Shown: positions 1 through 9,248, numbered from the stretch's first letter. The stretch is 41,605 nucleotides of DNA from Indolivaga alginatilytica (GCF_003201355.1 NZ_QICL01000037.1:1-41605); one strand, 5' to 3'. A program made the numbers and translations. The notes: generated by a model from the sequence alone, not told the origin.

Positions 1-154
1 TTTATCAGTTTAAGCTCTTTCTTCTTGGGAATCATAACTGAAAAATAATGGGGATTATTCTTTTAAGTTAATGATTTTCAAGAGATTGAGCAAATGATCA
101 ATCGCTTATTTTATTGATTATAAACATTTTAACTAAACAAATCAGCGGAAAAGT
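1..154. other. Non-coding left edge
   Basis: AT-rich sequence downstream of the minus-strand operon. I see no gene here. I looked for the missing C-terminal part of the adjacent knob-like protein in the minus-strand frames and did not find it. Confidence 0.5.
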
Positions 155-886
155 TCAACTACTGATTCGCATGAATACATAATCGGCAAGAGGCACATTC
201 AAATCTATGATGACTTCCTCGGCATGAATCTTTCCTTTAACCGTGAGTTTTTGATCCGGGTTAGTGGTACCAATACCTATATTACCTTCTGCATTAATAG
301 CTAATCTGGGTTGGCCTCCGGTGAATAACTTGATTCCTCCCAGACCGCTTTGCCACAGTGTAGGACCTCCCGGATTCCATGAATCATAAACCCATTTCAT
401 AGCATAATAACCCATCTTTTTCTGATCATAATTAAAATTATCATTGTAGACGTATGTAATCTCGCCATTCGATAATTTGATATCTCCTCTTGCATCAATA
501 TTCTGAGTCACATTTAAATCTCCTTCTATAGATTGTGATCCTTTGTTGTGTAATATTTTCGCCCATATCCCTTCTCCACTAACATTTGTGCTACGAATGT
601 ACATTACAGGAGGTTGATTGTTTCTGTTTATTTCAAAAAGCATTTGTCCTCCCCAATGGTATGGTTTATCTCCTGTATTTTTATTGCCTGTATGTGCGAT
701 ATTTATTCCCCAGTAATAATCGACATTTTTATTAGGCAGGTTGGGTGTTTGGGCTGTTATACTTTCATAGAATCCGGATAGCCTCATATTATCCCAGCTA
801 TTTGCAGGAACTGTATTCAGGCTTTGTGCTTCCACTAATAAAGAGGCTAGCAGGGGTATTATTGTTATTATATATTTCTTCATCAT
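155..886 (-). CDS. Secreted knob/tail-fibre-like protein, C-terminally shortened
   Basis: A 243-residue protein with an N-terminal signal peptide (MMKKYIITIIPLLASLLVEA). The middle resembles the pyocin-knob and tail-fibre-like proteins of Bacteroidetes, and the C-terminal part has the family segment GNIGIGTTNPDQKLTVKGKI followed by ADYVF near residue 237. In relatives ADYVF normally continues into a long conserved tail with a HLPxIPS motif and a coiled coil. Here it ends five residues later (MRISS, stop), so the protein looks truncated or has a replaced end. It is the last gene of a minus-strand operon, 8 bp after the YD-repeat gene, which suggests a shared cell-surface role. The exact function is unknown. 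Confidence 0.75.
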   Translation of the reverse strand: MMKKYIITIIPLLASLLVEAQSLNTVPANSWDNMRLSGFYESITAQTPNLPNKNVDYYWGINIAHTGNKNTGDKPYHWGGQMLFEINRNNQPPVMYIRSTNVSGEGIWAKILHNKGSQSIEGDLNVTQNIDARGDIKLSNGEITYVYNDNFNYDQKKMGYYAMKWVYDSWNPGGPTLWQSGLGGIKLFTGGQPRLAINAEGNIGIGTTNPDQKLTVKGKIHAEEVIIDLNVPLADYVFMRISS

Positions 887-894
887 ATTTAATC

Positions 895-3800
895 TTATTG
901 GTTTTGATAGTGGTAATCATATGATTGAAGTAGTTTTTTTACATTACTTCCTTTTTCTTGTATATAGGTAGCTTTTAGGCGTCCGAAGGTATCGTACTCG
1001 TGATAAGTGGTAACTTCACGAGGATTAGTAGCTGTCAACATACCTACTAAAGGTTTGTAGGTGTAAGTCGTGATTAGGGCTGTTGGTATGGAAGTAGTCA
1101 GAGCCTTTATTTGTTGTAAATCAGCATCAGCAGGAACTGCTGCCTGAGCAACCCTGTCTATTAAGACCTGCGTTAGTTTTTGCACAACTTCGGCGTATGT
1201 TGCATTTTGAATTTCAGCTATAGGATATTGGCCACCGTATCCCCAAAGGTAGGTATAGGGAGATTTCGTTGTAGTCTCATATTGCAAAATATTATTGAAG
1301 TTATCATATATGGGAATTTTTAATTTTGTTATAGGCAAAGAGGTACTATATTGAATAACTATACTATCCATACAAGCCAAATCTCTATTATAGAACCATG
1401 GGTTGTTATTTTTATCTAATAATTTAATGCTATATTTATTAGTTTGTCTGTTTATGAGAATATTATCGGTCAATTCTTCTTTAATTATAAATTGATTTAT
1501 TATATTTTTCTCGGTCATTTTCTGACTAACGGCATCTGTTAATTGCGATGGGTATTTATTATTCGTAATTCTTTTCTTTTTATCAATTGATGTTGATTCG
1601 GTCGTCTTTGTCGGGAGACAGCTTATAATATCATCATAAGTATATTCTGTCTTATTTTTTATGTAATTCTTAGTGTCGATATAAGTATATTTGACTATAC
1701 TGTCGGGACGAGACCAAGTCGAATAATAGGAATAATTTACAGGTATGTACATGTCATCAAGGTAATATTCAGGGTCTACACCAGAACAACCTCCTTCCAT
1801 ATCAAGATACTTCAACAATTTAAACCCTGTACTTACTTTCTTAATCCTACTGTCATCTTTGTAAAAATAGTTTGTGTTCTGAACGAGTTTATTTTGAGTA
1901 TCGTATACACTCTCTTCCAAAAGTTTGCCTCGTTCATCAGAGGCGGAAACCTTCGGGACATCAGTCCCATATTCAGGGTCATAAGCCTTTTTAAATCTAT
2001 ATTGTATAATTCCGTTATTTGTTTTGTCCAGCTTCTCGTTTCTTACTTGCACATATTCATAATTTACTCCATTGGGATAAATACCTGTTATCGGTCTGTT
2101 ATAATAATACTTATACTCTGTCAGTGTGGATTCACACATAGACCCAAAAATAGAAAGCATACGCTTTTGTGTCGACAATCTTATGGGTTCAGTACTAGTT
2201 AAATAACCGCTTGATTTTTTAGGATCTGCCGGATCTAGATATGAAAATACGCTTTTCTCGATTAATCGGCTATCGGAATCATAATTTTCTATTTCTTCTA
2301 TTCTTAAACCAAAGTACAAATAATTCCGAGCCGGTATTTCTTCGGGAGGTGGTTGATATAAGTATTTGAACTCAATAAATGAAATAACATTTTTACAGTT
2401 GGTAGTTGCATAAATTAAATAAGTACGGCCTGCTATAAATGTTATATCCACCGTTTGATGATTAACACTCGCTGTACTCCTGTTACTATAATCCAGCAGT
2501 ACATTGTTAGTAGTTTTATCTATTATCCCTACCCCTCCTCTATCATATTTTTGATGCATCGACTGATCTTCGATAAATTGCGAAGATACAGAGTATGTAA
2601 CCTCAACAGTTTGAGAACGATCACATACGTATTCCGTAGATCCGTAAGGATGAGGGCCCGGGAGGTTTCTTAAATGGTCATCAGGGTCAAGTTCAAGTAA
2701 TAATTCTTTGTCGAAATAACCTTGAACAGAAACAGTTCTTTTAGGCTCGTAGTTGCTACCGTCAATTGGCTGTCCTTCTCCATAGTGATGATTACCCCAT
2801 TTATAAATTGTTTTTCCCCCTGTGGGATGTTTAATTCCTGTTAACACTCCTGCCTGTGTAAGACTGGGTGAAGCACTTTTGTCTGCTCCACCAATTACCA
2901 AACTTTTATTACCTGCCTCAATTTTCTGAGTGGCAATTGGGGTTAAGACGTTGTTTCCATTATAATAGCCGCAATAATCATAAGAAAAGCTTTCTTTCTT
3001 AGGCAGTAAATTTTCATTGTATTCAAATTCTGCCACTATTTTAATAGTATTATCTGCGATTTCACTAACTTTATTCAGAAATAAGCGATTGCTTTTATAA
3101 GAGTAGTCAAATTGAATTTTTTTCAAAGGTGTGTAAGTATTATTAGATGATAATACTTCAATAGTTATACTGCTTAATTTTTTCAAAGAGGATGGATAGA
3201 CTATATCCTCTCGAGAGGTTAGTTCAAAAGATATTCTTCCTCCATTAAAATAGATATATTGGGGCTTTGAGCTTTTTACTATTTGTCCCATACCTGCCCT
3301 TGTTAGAGGAATTCTTGTAAGACTGTAACTGTTTCCAAGACCTTCTTGCCGCCTGATCAATTTAGCACCTTCATAATAACCTGTTTCGTTGCCGTTATAT
3401 TCTCCATCATACTGATAGACATATCTAATTGTATGGTTATTTGCAGACCGTATTTCATTCAGATACCAAGCAGAAATATATGAAGGGTAATTATGTGCTG
3501 CTGTCAGTGGTTTTGTCGTTTCCTGTGTTCCACCAAATGTGAATACTGTACCATTTGCATCTGCTATAGCTGTAAAATCTTCCGATGAGCTTATTTTTAT
3601 TGGTTTATAAGGGATTAAGGCTTCAACATCTTTCCCTATATATTTGCCATTCTCTAATCCTATGTTATAGTAATATTCGTCCGGCATAAAGGAATATTCT
3701 TGCCTGCCGGAAGATAATTCTTTTAAGTAATCATCATAGGGATTATCCAAATTTTTATTTATGTAATTTCTTATATCCAACGCGTTGGGTCTATCTGTCG

Positions 3801-4161
3801 ATTCTAATTCATCGGGAAAGCCATTTACAACCCTTGTTAATTGTCCTCCATAGAACAAATCCCATCCTAATCCAACCCAGGTTGCTTCCTGAGACACTTT
3901 AATTCCTCCACTCTGATAATTCAATATTATTGGAATTCTTAGGTCTCCACTTCTTATTTCATAAAGAGGAATACTAATGTCTGGCTGACCATTAGAATTA
4001 TCCATCTTATATTCTCCATATCTCCCTAATGAGGCTGTTGTTGGTTCAATTGGTTGTAAAGAACTTAGTTTTGGAAACCCGATAGTCGTAGATTGAGCAA
4101 TAATCTGTAAATTAGAAATAATTAATACTGTAATTAATATATATATTCTCGTTTTTTTCAT
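895..4161 (-). CDS. YD/RHS-repeat-type secreted surface protein
   Basis: A 1088-residue protein with a signal peptide (cleavage likely after ...LQIIAQ). The N-terminal region carries the Bacteroidetes RHS-like signature: SIPLYEIRSGDLRIPIIL, then GGIKVSQEATWVGLGWDL at about residues 60-105. Many Y-rich, D-rich beta repeats follow, and the end has a YD motif (YHEYDTFGRLKATY). It stops shortly after that motif (YDYHYQNQ), which I recall as usual for this Bacteroidetes subgroup, so there is no RHS core and no visible toxin tip. Its start overlaps the stop of the T9SS gene by 4 bp (ATGA), so the two are translationally coupled. Function is unknown; the family is generally considered large beta-cage surface or secreted protein. 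Confidence 0.85.
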   Translation of the reverse strand: MKKTRIYILITVLIISNLQIIAQSTTIGFPKLSSLQPIEPTTASLGRYGEYKMDNSNGQPDISIPLYEIRSGDLRIPIILNYQSGGIKVSQEATWVGLGWDLFYGGQLTRVVNGFPDELESTDRPNALDIRNYINKNLDNPYDDYLKELSSGRQEYSFMPDEYYYNIGLENGKYIGKDVEALIPYKPIKISSSEDFTAIADANGTVFTFGGTQETTKPLTAAHNYPSYISAWYLNEIRSANNHTIRYVYQYDGEYNGNETGYYEGAKLIRRQEGLGNSYSLTRIPLTRAGMGQIVKSSKPQYIYFNGGRISFELTSREDIVYPSSLKKLSSITIEVLSSNNTYTPLKKIQFDYSYKSNRLFLNKVSEIADNTIKIVAEFEYNENLLPKKESFSYDYCGYYNGNNVLTPIATQKIEAGNKSLVIGGADKSASPSLTQAGVLTGIKHPTGGKTIYKWGNHHYGEGQPIDGSNYEPKRTVSVQGYFDKELLLELDPDDHLRNLPGPHPYGSTEYVCDRSQTVEVTYSVSSQFIEDQSMHQKYDRGGVGIIDKTTNNVLLDYSNRSTASVNHQTVDITFIAGRTYLIYATTNCKNVISFIEFKYLYQPPPEEIPARNYLYFGLRIEEIENYDSDSRLIEKSVFSYLDPADPKKSSGYLTSTEPIRLSTQKRMLSIFGSMCESTLTEYKYYYNRPITGIYPNGVNYEYVQVRNEKLDKTNNGIIQYRFKKAYDPEYGTDVPKVSASDERGKLLEESVYDTQNKLVQNTNYFYKDDSRIKKVSTGFKLLKYLDMEGGCSGVDPEYYLDDMYIPVNYSYYSTWSRPDSIVKYTYIDTKNYIKNKTEYTYDDIISCLPTKTTESTSIDKKKRITNNKYPSQLTDAVSQKMTEKNIINQFIIKEELTDNILINRQTNKYSIKLLDKNNNPWFYNRDLACMDSIVIQYSTSLPITKLKIPIYDNFNNILQYETTTKSPYTYLWGYGGQYPIAEIQNATYAEVVQKLTQVLIDRVAQAAVPADADLQQIKALTTSIPTALITTYTYKPLVGMLTATNPREVTTYHEYDTFGRLKATYIQEKGSNVKKLLQSYDYHYQNQ

Positions 4162-5300
4162 TTTTTAATAAACTTATCGCTAGTTATTTTCTCGTTAGTT
4201 TGAATTCTTAAGATATATGTGCCTTTGGAAAGGTTGGTACAATCTATATATTCACTATGCAATCCCCTGTCCTGTTTCCCGATAAGCTGGTTCTTGACCA
4301 ATTTACCCTCCATAGAATATATCGTCATGGTTACTGCTGCCGGATTTTCCTGATAATACTCCACTGTAAGCTGCGATTCTACCGGATTGGGATAAAAATT
4401 ATATGAAAGTTTGGGGTTAGTTTCAGGATTTGTTATCGGATTATCAATCTCCTTATTATGCTCTATATTCCATAGACTGTCTAAGACTGCCAGGTTTTCT
4501 TTGTCGTCATCCAGATACAGGTGTTCCTGAGGAGGAAAGAAGAAAGCTGTCTGATATTTCTGGATATTAGTTGTATCAGTGGTATTGGTTGCCAGAATAG
4601 TCTCAAATATGGGATAGCGGTATCCTTTGGAATACCATTTGTAGGTTTCCACGACCATCTCCAATGAGTCATTCATGGCAGGGTTGATACTTCTTATGAT
4701 TTCAGAGATGGTTTGGATTGTCTTGATGCGTAATACATTACTCAGGGTATCTCCTGTAGGTAATATAATGGCTCCGTAAGCATCTGCTTGTGTTGTTATA
4801 ATTCCTTTTGTATCGAAAGGAATTCTTCCGGAGTAGATTCCTTCGGATTGGTAATTACCTGTATTGATTTGCTTATAATTTGTAGGATAGGTTGTTGCCA
4901 CTACGGGTTCGGTATAATGTAGCAGATTGGTCGAGTTTTCGTGACCGAGCAACAGGAGTTGATTACCTTTTAACTGATAGTAATACATGGTATTATGTTC
5001 CGTACCTATGATCAGTGAGTTTTCGGATATGTTTTTTGATTGTATGGTATCATAGCCCATTACATAAAATGACTTTTCTTGTAATATAGGGGAAGTGTAT
5101 ACAAGGGAATATTGGTCATTGACAGACTTTAGTCTGCCGAAGTCCCAGATGACATTTTCTCCTGAGCGTCCGGGATCCTTATATTCTACCTGTTGTTTGA
5201 TGATTTCATCGCCCGAACGGAGCCCGTTGTGCTGTAAGTTGATCTGTCCGAATGAAAATAGGGGACAGATAATTAAAAGGAAAAAGTGTAGGAATTTCAT
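4158..5300 (-). CDS. T9SS type A sorting domain protein
   Basis: A 380-residue protein with a signal peptide (MKFLHFFLLIICPLFSFGQ). The last ~80 residues form a type A sorting domain: NFYPNPVESQLTVEY, MTIYSMEGKLV, then LSKGTYILRIQTN and a basic end (DKFIKK). This directs export by the type IX (Por) secretion system. The body, about residues 20-290, matches no family I recognise; it is beta-rich with tyrosine-rich stretches. It is the first gene of the minus-strand operon, has a TACTTTTG -7-like box ~60 bp upstream, and overlaps the YD-repeat gene. The three gene products may therefore assemble together at the surface (inference). Confidence 0.85.
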   Translation of the reverse strand: MKFLHFFLLIICPLFSFGQINLQHNGLRSGDEIIKQQVEYKDPGRSGENVIWDFGRLKSVNDQYSLVYTSPILQEKSFYVMGYDTIQSKNISENSLIIGTEHNTMYYYQLKGNQLLLLGHENSTNLLHYTEPVVATTYPTNYKQINTGNYQSEGIYSGRIPFDTKGIITTQADAYGAIILPTGDTLSNVLRIKTIQTISEIIRSINPAMNDSLEMVVETYKWYSKGYRYPIFETILATNTTDTTNIQKYQTAFFFPPQEHLYLDDDKENLAVLDSLWNIEHNKEIDNPITNPETNPKLSYNFYPNPVESQLTVEYYQENPAAVTMTIYSMEGKLVKNQLIGKQDRGLHSEYIDCTNLSKGTYILRIQTNEKITSDKFIKK

Positions 5301-6286
5301 ATGGTTGTTGTTTGTTTTTATTGCGGGTGTTATTGTAAAAAGATAAACATATCAGATTCAAAAGTATCCGATAATAAATATTCATACTGTTATCCGTTAT
5401 GTTTTGTAAATGCTATAAATAATCAGGAGGATATTACTATTGTTTTCGTATGAGTTTCTATACAAGTATTAAATTTAAACAAAAATATACATAATCTTCA
5501 TTTTGACAACTTAAGGGAAATGGATTTTATAAAATATTGTATCATTATGGGATCAATAGGAAAAAGTAGATTTTTATTTAATTGAAATACAAGACTAAGG
5601 TAAAAGCTGTTTGATGTTCCTTCTTGAAATTTATTAAAATCGAGCTACCAGCTACCAGCCTTCAAATTCTTATAGAATTTATATATTTGTGAATATAAAA
5701 CAGCTTGTAAACCCAAGCAAAATGCAGTATATAATTTATATTAAACGCAGCATTTCTGTAGACACCAATGGGATCAGCTCAGAGGCCGCGCAAAAGGTTA
5801 AAGCCGAATTTCCACCGCAACTAACCTTTATATTGAAGCTATCCGTTCTAAGATTTTTCAAACATTTTGATTATCTATAGAGGAGATCCTGATAGTCTGC
5901 TATGCGAAGATCTTGTCGCCTGCCAGTCAACGAGCCCCTGTTCCTGCCTGTGTAACATTATCTTTGTGGATCAAATGCCCTGCTTAAAAGATACTCTTCT
6001 ATGCAAGCTTTTTAGAGGAAGAAAATTGTATAGCTGGCCGTATGATTGTTTCGATCTTATTACAGGATCTTTTCCATACAAATCCGAAATCAAATAATTA
6101 AAATTAGGTTTCCTTTTTCGATGATTCAGCAAAAAGGTGATTACCTATATTTCTGTTACTTTTTAGTTGAGTAAAACACTCTGGAAGTCAAACGCATGTG
6201 CAAAAGATAACAAAATCATAACGTGAAATAATGCATTTGTCTAAACAATCTAAATAATTTTGTGTTTATTAGACAAACAAGCTTAT
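5301..6286. other. Long intergenic region with possible decayed gene
   Basis: About 985 bp without a convincing gene. The part up to ~5640 is very AT-rich. From ~5640 to 6105 base composition rises and open frames appear in several phases on the plus strand. One reads GISSEAAQKVKAEFPPQ, and after a +1 shift near 5820 it continues as LYIEAIRSKIFQTF before a stop. This pattern suggests the remnant of a gene broken by shifts and stops, but I cannot name the family. A short tandem duplication (gagctaccagctaccagcc) occurs at 5642-5660. Confidence 0.35.
5359..5366 (-). promoter_or_regulatory. -7 box of the T9SS/YD-repeat operon
   Basis: On the minus strand this reads TACTTTTG, a full match to the Bacteroidetes TAnnTTTG -7 element. 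It lies about 59 bp upstream of the T9SS gene start. No convincing -33 box is visible at the normal distance. Confidence 0.45.
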
Positions 6287-6553
6287 ATGACTACAAAAAC
6301 TAAAGAAAAAGAATTCTACAAGATAATTTATTTACTCGCTTTTGGTCGAGATTCTGGGTATTTTTACCAGAATGACAGTATTACGATATTCAATTCTTTA
6401 AAAGATGAGTTTTGGGGAGAAAGTTTGCGATATAGGATACAGCTTCTTTCCAAACTTCTTTATTATGATTCGTTGGCAGACCCCAAAATAAGTTTTGAAT
6501 TAAGAACAAAATCACAAGAGCTTCTCGAGCATATTACTCACATTCAAGAATAA
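6287..6553 (+). CDS. Small hypothetical protein
   Basis: An 88-residue protein when started at the ATG giving MTTKTKEKEFYKII; a TTG 27 bp upstream is possible but less likely. It is charged and probably helical, with no signal peptide or membrane segment. I do not recognise a family. Its last 20 bp overlap the end of the convergent response-regulator gene, so the two 3' ends are interlocked. Its position beside the two-component pair of the peptide locus gives no clear role. Confidence 0.55.
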   Translation: MTTKTKEKEFYKIIYLLAFGRDSGYFYQNDSITIFNSLKDEFWGESLRYRIQLLSKLLYYDSLADPKISFELRTKSQELLEHITHIQE

Positions 6554-7223
6554 GCCCGACACCTTTGATGTTTTTTATAGATATTGCAGTGTCTTTAGCT
6601 AAATAGCGTCTCATTTTACTGATAAATACATCCAAGCTTCTAGACGTAAAGTAATCGCTTACACCCCAAAACTTAATTAATATATCCTCCCGAAGAACAA
6701 CTTCGCCTTTGCTGTCACATAATAATATCAGTATTCGTGCTTCACGTGAGGTAAGGTTTTGTTTTATTGAATTATATTCAAGAAAATAAAGTTTCGGATC
6801 AAAAATATACTCTCCAATCTGATAGTTTTTTTTGGGGAGGGGAATCGTTTGACTGTGTTTTAATTGCATTATAGCCTTGATATGGGCATCCAATTCTTCC
6901 GGTAAGAAGGGCTTCTTAATATAAAGATTTACTCCGGCGTCATATCCGCCTGTAACATCTTTAGACGAGTTTTTCCCGGAAGCAAAAATAATAGGAATAT
7001 CAGTATTAAACTTTCTGATCTCTTTTACCATCTCTAACCCGTTTAATACGGGCATGTCAATATCAGAGACAATTACGTCCGGGGTATAGTTTGCGAGTGC
7101 CTCTAAACCTTCTTCTCCATTTGAGGCAGTAATTACCTCATAATTACCAATAATTTCTTCGAGACTACTCTTTATAATATAGCCTAAATTTGTGTCATCT
7201 TCAATTAACAGAAGTCTTATCAT
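6534..7223 (-). CDS. OmpR-family response regulator (RprY-like)
   Basis: A 229-residue regulator with a receiver domain at residues ~1-120 (acidic pair D9-D10, phosphoacceptor D54 in VSDIDMP, K104 region IKKPF) and a C-terminal winged-helix DNA-binding domain at ~130-229 (LTSREARILILL, later DVFISKMRRYL). It should be phosphorylated by the upstream histidine kinase, whose gene it overlaps by 23 bp. Domain order and size match the Bacteroides RprXY type. The pair sits divergently to a cluster of GG-leader peptide genes, so it probably senses the envelope or peptide state and controls that cluster. Direct repeats in the divergent spacer are candidate binding sites. Confidence 0.9.
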   Translation of the reverse strand: MIRLLLIEDDTNLGYIIKSSLEEIIGNYEVITASNGEEGLEALANYTPDVIVSDIDMPVLNGLEMVKEIRKFNTDIPIIFASGKNSSKDVTGGYDAGVNLYIKKPFLPEELDAHIKAIMQLKHSQTIPLPKKNYQIGEYIFDPKLYFLEYNSIKQNLTSREARILILLCDSKGEVVLREDILIKFWGVSDYFTSRSLDVFISKMRRYLAKDTAISIKNIKGVGLILECE

Positions 7224-8520
7224 TTTTTTTATTGGGTATTATTACTGCAAATTCACTATAAGAATTTAGCACACTATTTAGTTTAATATCTCCTTCATGA
7301 GCAGTCACAACTTGATAGACGAAATTTAGGCCTAATCCAAATCCACTGATATGCTTGCGCTTAGATAGATGAATTCGTTCAAATTTCTCAAAGATCCTTT
7401 TTTGGTCTTTTAGCGAGATGCCGATTCCATTATCTTTTATTTTTATCGTAGTATTCGATATATCTTTTGAGCAAATAATCGAAATCACAACATTACCTTT
7501 TGAATATTTTACAGCATTATCGATCAAATTATTGAAAGCCTCATACATATATCCTTCATCGGCATAAATTTCACTGACATCATTGTATTCTGTAATGATC
7601 TGTATACTCTCTTCTGAATCCAGCTTATATTTTTCCATTAAATTATCAAACATAAGTCTTATATCAATATTATCTTTCGATAGAGTTACTCTTTTTTCTT
7701 CAAATTGGGCTATAGTTAATATTTTATTAGTAAGACCTAGAAGATGTTCACTTTCATTCGATATTATATTATAATACTGTTCCTTCAGTAACTCTTTATC
7801 ATTGAGTTTTCCTCCTTTCAAAGCATTTATACCCATCAGTATTGTCGTTATAGGGTTTTTCATATCATGAATCATTGCATGAGTAAAATCTTGTCTGATC
7901 TCGGCAATACGATCTTGTTTGGTAATAATCTTAATCTGAGAAAAAATACAATATATAATAATCAATCCTATTACCAGTGATGCAATAAGTAATAAAAGCA
8001 TTTTTTGAAAAATAATTTTATACGGCGATTCAATGCTGACACGAACTAATTCTGACTTATCAAGACGGATAGGCATTGTCTTGATAAAAAACGGATTTAA
8101 CAAATCCTCATGTATTCTATTGTAGACTTTTTTAATGGTTTGATCTTTATTATCTAATAATTCCAATGAATAATTAAGTACCCCCACATCTTTTACCAAT
8201 TCGTTGTTAAAAATACTATCAAGTCTTTTAAAATCAAAAGGTATATTATGGGAGTATAAGAATTCATTAAAATATAGTGCATTTAAATATGAATCTAAAT
8301 CGGGGCTTGCTCCTTCAACACTTTCTCCTGTTATATCTCGATCCTTATTATTTAATCGGTAATAAATTTCTTTCTCTATTGATTGTGAAAATGTCTTATC
8401 TAGTTTGTTTTGTAAATCGTCTCCCAAGACAGAATAGGTATTATACAACCATATAGCCTGTAATACAAATACGGCAATAAGTGCAACTCCTGTAAATAGT
8501 TTTATATGGTGGTTATTCAT
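7201..8520 (-). CDS. Membrane sensor histidine kinase (RprX-like)
   Basis: A 439-residue kinase with a transmembrane segment near residues 9-28, a periplasmic sensor region of ~140 residues, a second transmembrane segment near 172-194, then HisKA with the phosphorylated histidine H218 (IHDMKNPITTIL) and a HATPase_c domain (N box NLIDNAVKYS, G boxes DNGIGIS and GFGLGL). There is no clear HAMP domain. The response-regulator start lies inside the 3' end of this gene, so they are co-translated. The periplasmic domain resembles no named sensor to me. Its divergent placement from the precursor genes suggests control of the exported-peptide system (inference). Confidence 0.9.
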   Translation of the reverse strand: MNNHHIKLFTGVALIAVFVLQAIWLYNTYSVLGDDLQNKLDKTFSQSIEKEIYYRLNNKDRDITGESVEGASPDLDSYLNALYFNEFLYSHNIPFDFKRLDSIFNNELVKDVGVLNYSLELLDNKDQTIKKVYNRIHEDLLNPFFIKTMPIRLDKSELVRVSIESPYKIIFQKMLLLLIASLVIGLIIIYCIFSQIKIITKQDRIAEIRQDFTHAMIHDMKNPITTILMGINALKGGKLNDKELLKEQYYNIISNESEHLLGLTNKILTIAQFEEKRVTLSKDNIDIRLMFDNLMEKYKLDSEESIQIITEYNDVSEIYADEGYMYEAFNNLIDNAVKYSKGNVVISIICSKDISNTTIKIKDNGIGISLKDQKRIFEKFERIHLSKRKHISGFGLGLNFVYQVVTAHEGDIKLNSVLNSYSEFAVIIPNKKNDKTSVN

Positions 8521-8542
8521 CTCTTAGTAGTTTTGTCAAATA

Positions 8543-8550
8543 CAAATATA
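8543..8550 (-). promoter_or_regulatory. -7 box of kinase/regulator operon
   Basis: On the minus strand this reads TATATTTG, a full TAnnTTTG match ~23 bp upstream of the kinase start. The direct repeat at 8556-8589 lies immediately upstream, where an OmpR-type activator or repressor would bind. Confidence 0.4.
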
Positions 8551-8555
8551 ATAAC

Positions 8556-8589
8556 ATTCTGATAAGATTATATAATGTTTTGATAACAT
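8556..8589. promoter_or_regulatory. Candidate direct-repeat operator in divergent spacer
   Basis: Two 13-bp direct repeats, ATTCTGATAAGAT (8556-8568) and GTTTTGATAACAT (8577-8589), match at 10 of 13 positions and start 21 bp apart, about two helical turns. They lie between the kinase promoter box and a weak -7-like box (TTTCTTTG, 8610-8617) ahead of the first precursor. OmpR-family regulators commonly bind direct repeats, so this is the best candidate site for the neighbouring regulator. It is inference. Confidence 0.35.
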
Positions 8590-8651
8590 ACTATCATTTT
8601 TATTACTCTTTTCTTTGTCATAGAAATTAAAAACCAACAATAAAGAATAAT

Positions 8652-8777
8652 ATGAGAACTAATATTTCAGAAAAATTCAAACGATTTAAGTTAGATAAAA
8701 ACGCATTATCACATCTTAAAGGAGGAGGGCGTTGGGTACCTACAGAGAATGGAAAGTTAATTTGGGTTGACAAATAA
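8652..8777 (+). CDS. GG-leader peptide precursor P1
   Basis: A 41-residue peptide, too short for standard ORF cut-offs. Leader MRTNISEKFKRFKLDKNALS then HLKGG, a classic Bacteroidetes double-glycine leader, with basic helix and L at -4 or so from the GG. The core after GG is GRWVPTENGKLIWVDK: two Trp, no Cys. It is the first gene of the divergent precursor block, 131 bp from the kinase start. Its leader is unlike the NQLF-type leaders of P2-P5. Confidence 0.8.
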   Translation: MRTNISEKFKRFKLDKNALSHLKGGGRWVPTENGKLIWVDK

Positions 8778-8991
8778 GTTTCATCATTAACTATTTTATA
8801 ACCTAAAGATAGCATTCCAATAACCATCTTTAAATAAAAACCAAACGACATTTGCATTATCAAAATAATCCAATCAAAGGAATGAGATGTCTAGATAATA
8901 AATAATAGAAATTATATTGATCAATTATAAATAAGTGGAAACCGAAAAACTTAGACAGAGTAGGTTATTAAAAAATCAAACAATTAAAATT
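8778..8991. other. Spacer between P1 and P2
   Basis: A 214-bp AT-rich spacer. I see no further precursor, no GG motif and no strong hairpin. It may hold a second promoter for P2-P6, but no full TAnnTTTG box is present. Confidence 0.4.
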
Positions 8992-9117
8992 ATGAAAGTA
9001 AATCAATTATTCAACAGCAATGAAGCAGTAGTTCTTGAAGATGTTTTAGGAGGAGGAAAATTAACAGTTAAGGCTGGTAAAGGAGATTATTATATTGAGG
9101 TATCGTACGAGTTTTAA
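8992..9117 (+). CDS. GG-leader peptide precursor P2
   Basis: A 41-residue peptide starting MKVNQLFNSNEAVVLEDVLG, with cleavage site LGGG and core KLTVKAGKGDYYIEVSYEF. An upstream in-frame ATG at 8935 would give a 60-residue form, but the MKxNQLF start matches P4 and P5, so the ATG at 8992 is preferred. P4 is a near copy. The tail YIEVSYEF alternates hydrophobic residues and ends in Phe, like a short beta strand. There is no Cys. Confidence 0.8.
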   Translation: MKVNQLFNSNEAVVLEDVLGGGKLTVKAGKGDYYIEVSYEF

Positions 9118-9119
9118 TG

Positions 9120-9239
9120 ATGGTGAGAATGAATCAGGTATTAAACAGTAATGAATTATTAGCCTTGACTGAAATAACAGGCGGAAAGAAATTAATCATT
9201 ATTGCTGACTGCCATCCGGATTACCCAATAGAACTTTAA
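9120..9239 (+). CDS. GG-leader peptide precursor P3
   Basis: A 39-residue peptide from the ATG at 9120, or 36 residues from the ATG at 9129; the latter, starting MNQVLNSNELLALTEITGG, aligns better with P2, P4 and P5. The core after GG is KKLIIIADCHPDYPIEL, with one Cys and two Pro. It begins 2 bp after the P2 stop. It is the only upstream precursor with Cys and is thus a possible substrate for thioether-forming chemistry. Confidence 0.75.
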   Translation: MVRMNQVLNSNELLALTEITGGKKLIIIADCHPDYPIEL

Positions 9240-9248
9240 TCAACGATT

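Noticed and set aside
1894-2673. Plus-strand ORFs within the YD-repeat gene
   Set aside because: Shadows of the long, well-supported minus-strand gene.
5689-6097. Two plus-strand small ORFs as genes
   Set aside because: No recognisable domains, overlapping frames and mixed composition; treated as possible gene remnant.
8627-8863. 78-residue minus-strand ORF
   Set aside because: It runs antisense across precursor P1, has no family features, and P1 has a clear GG leader.
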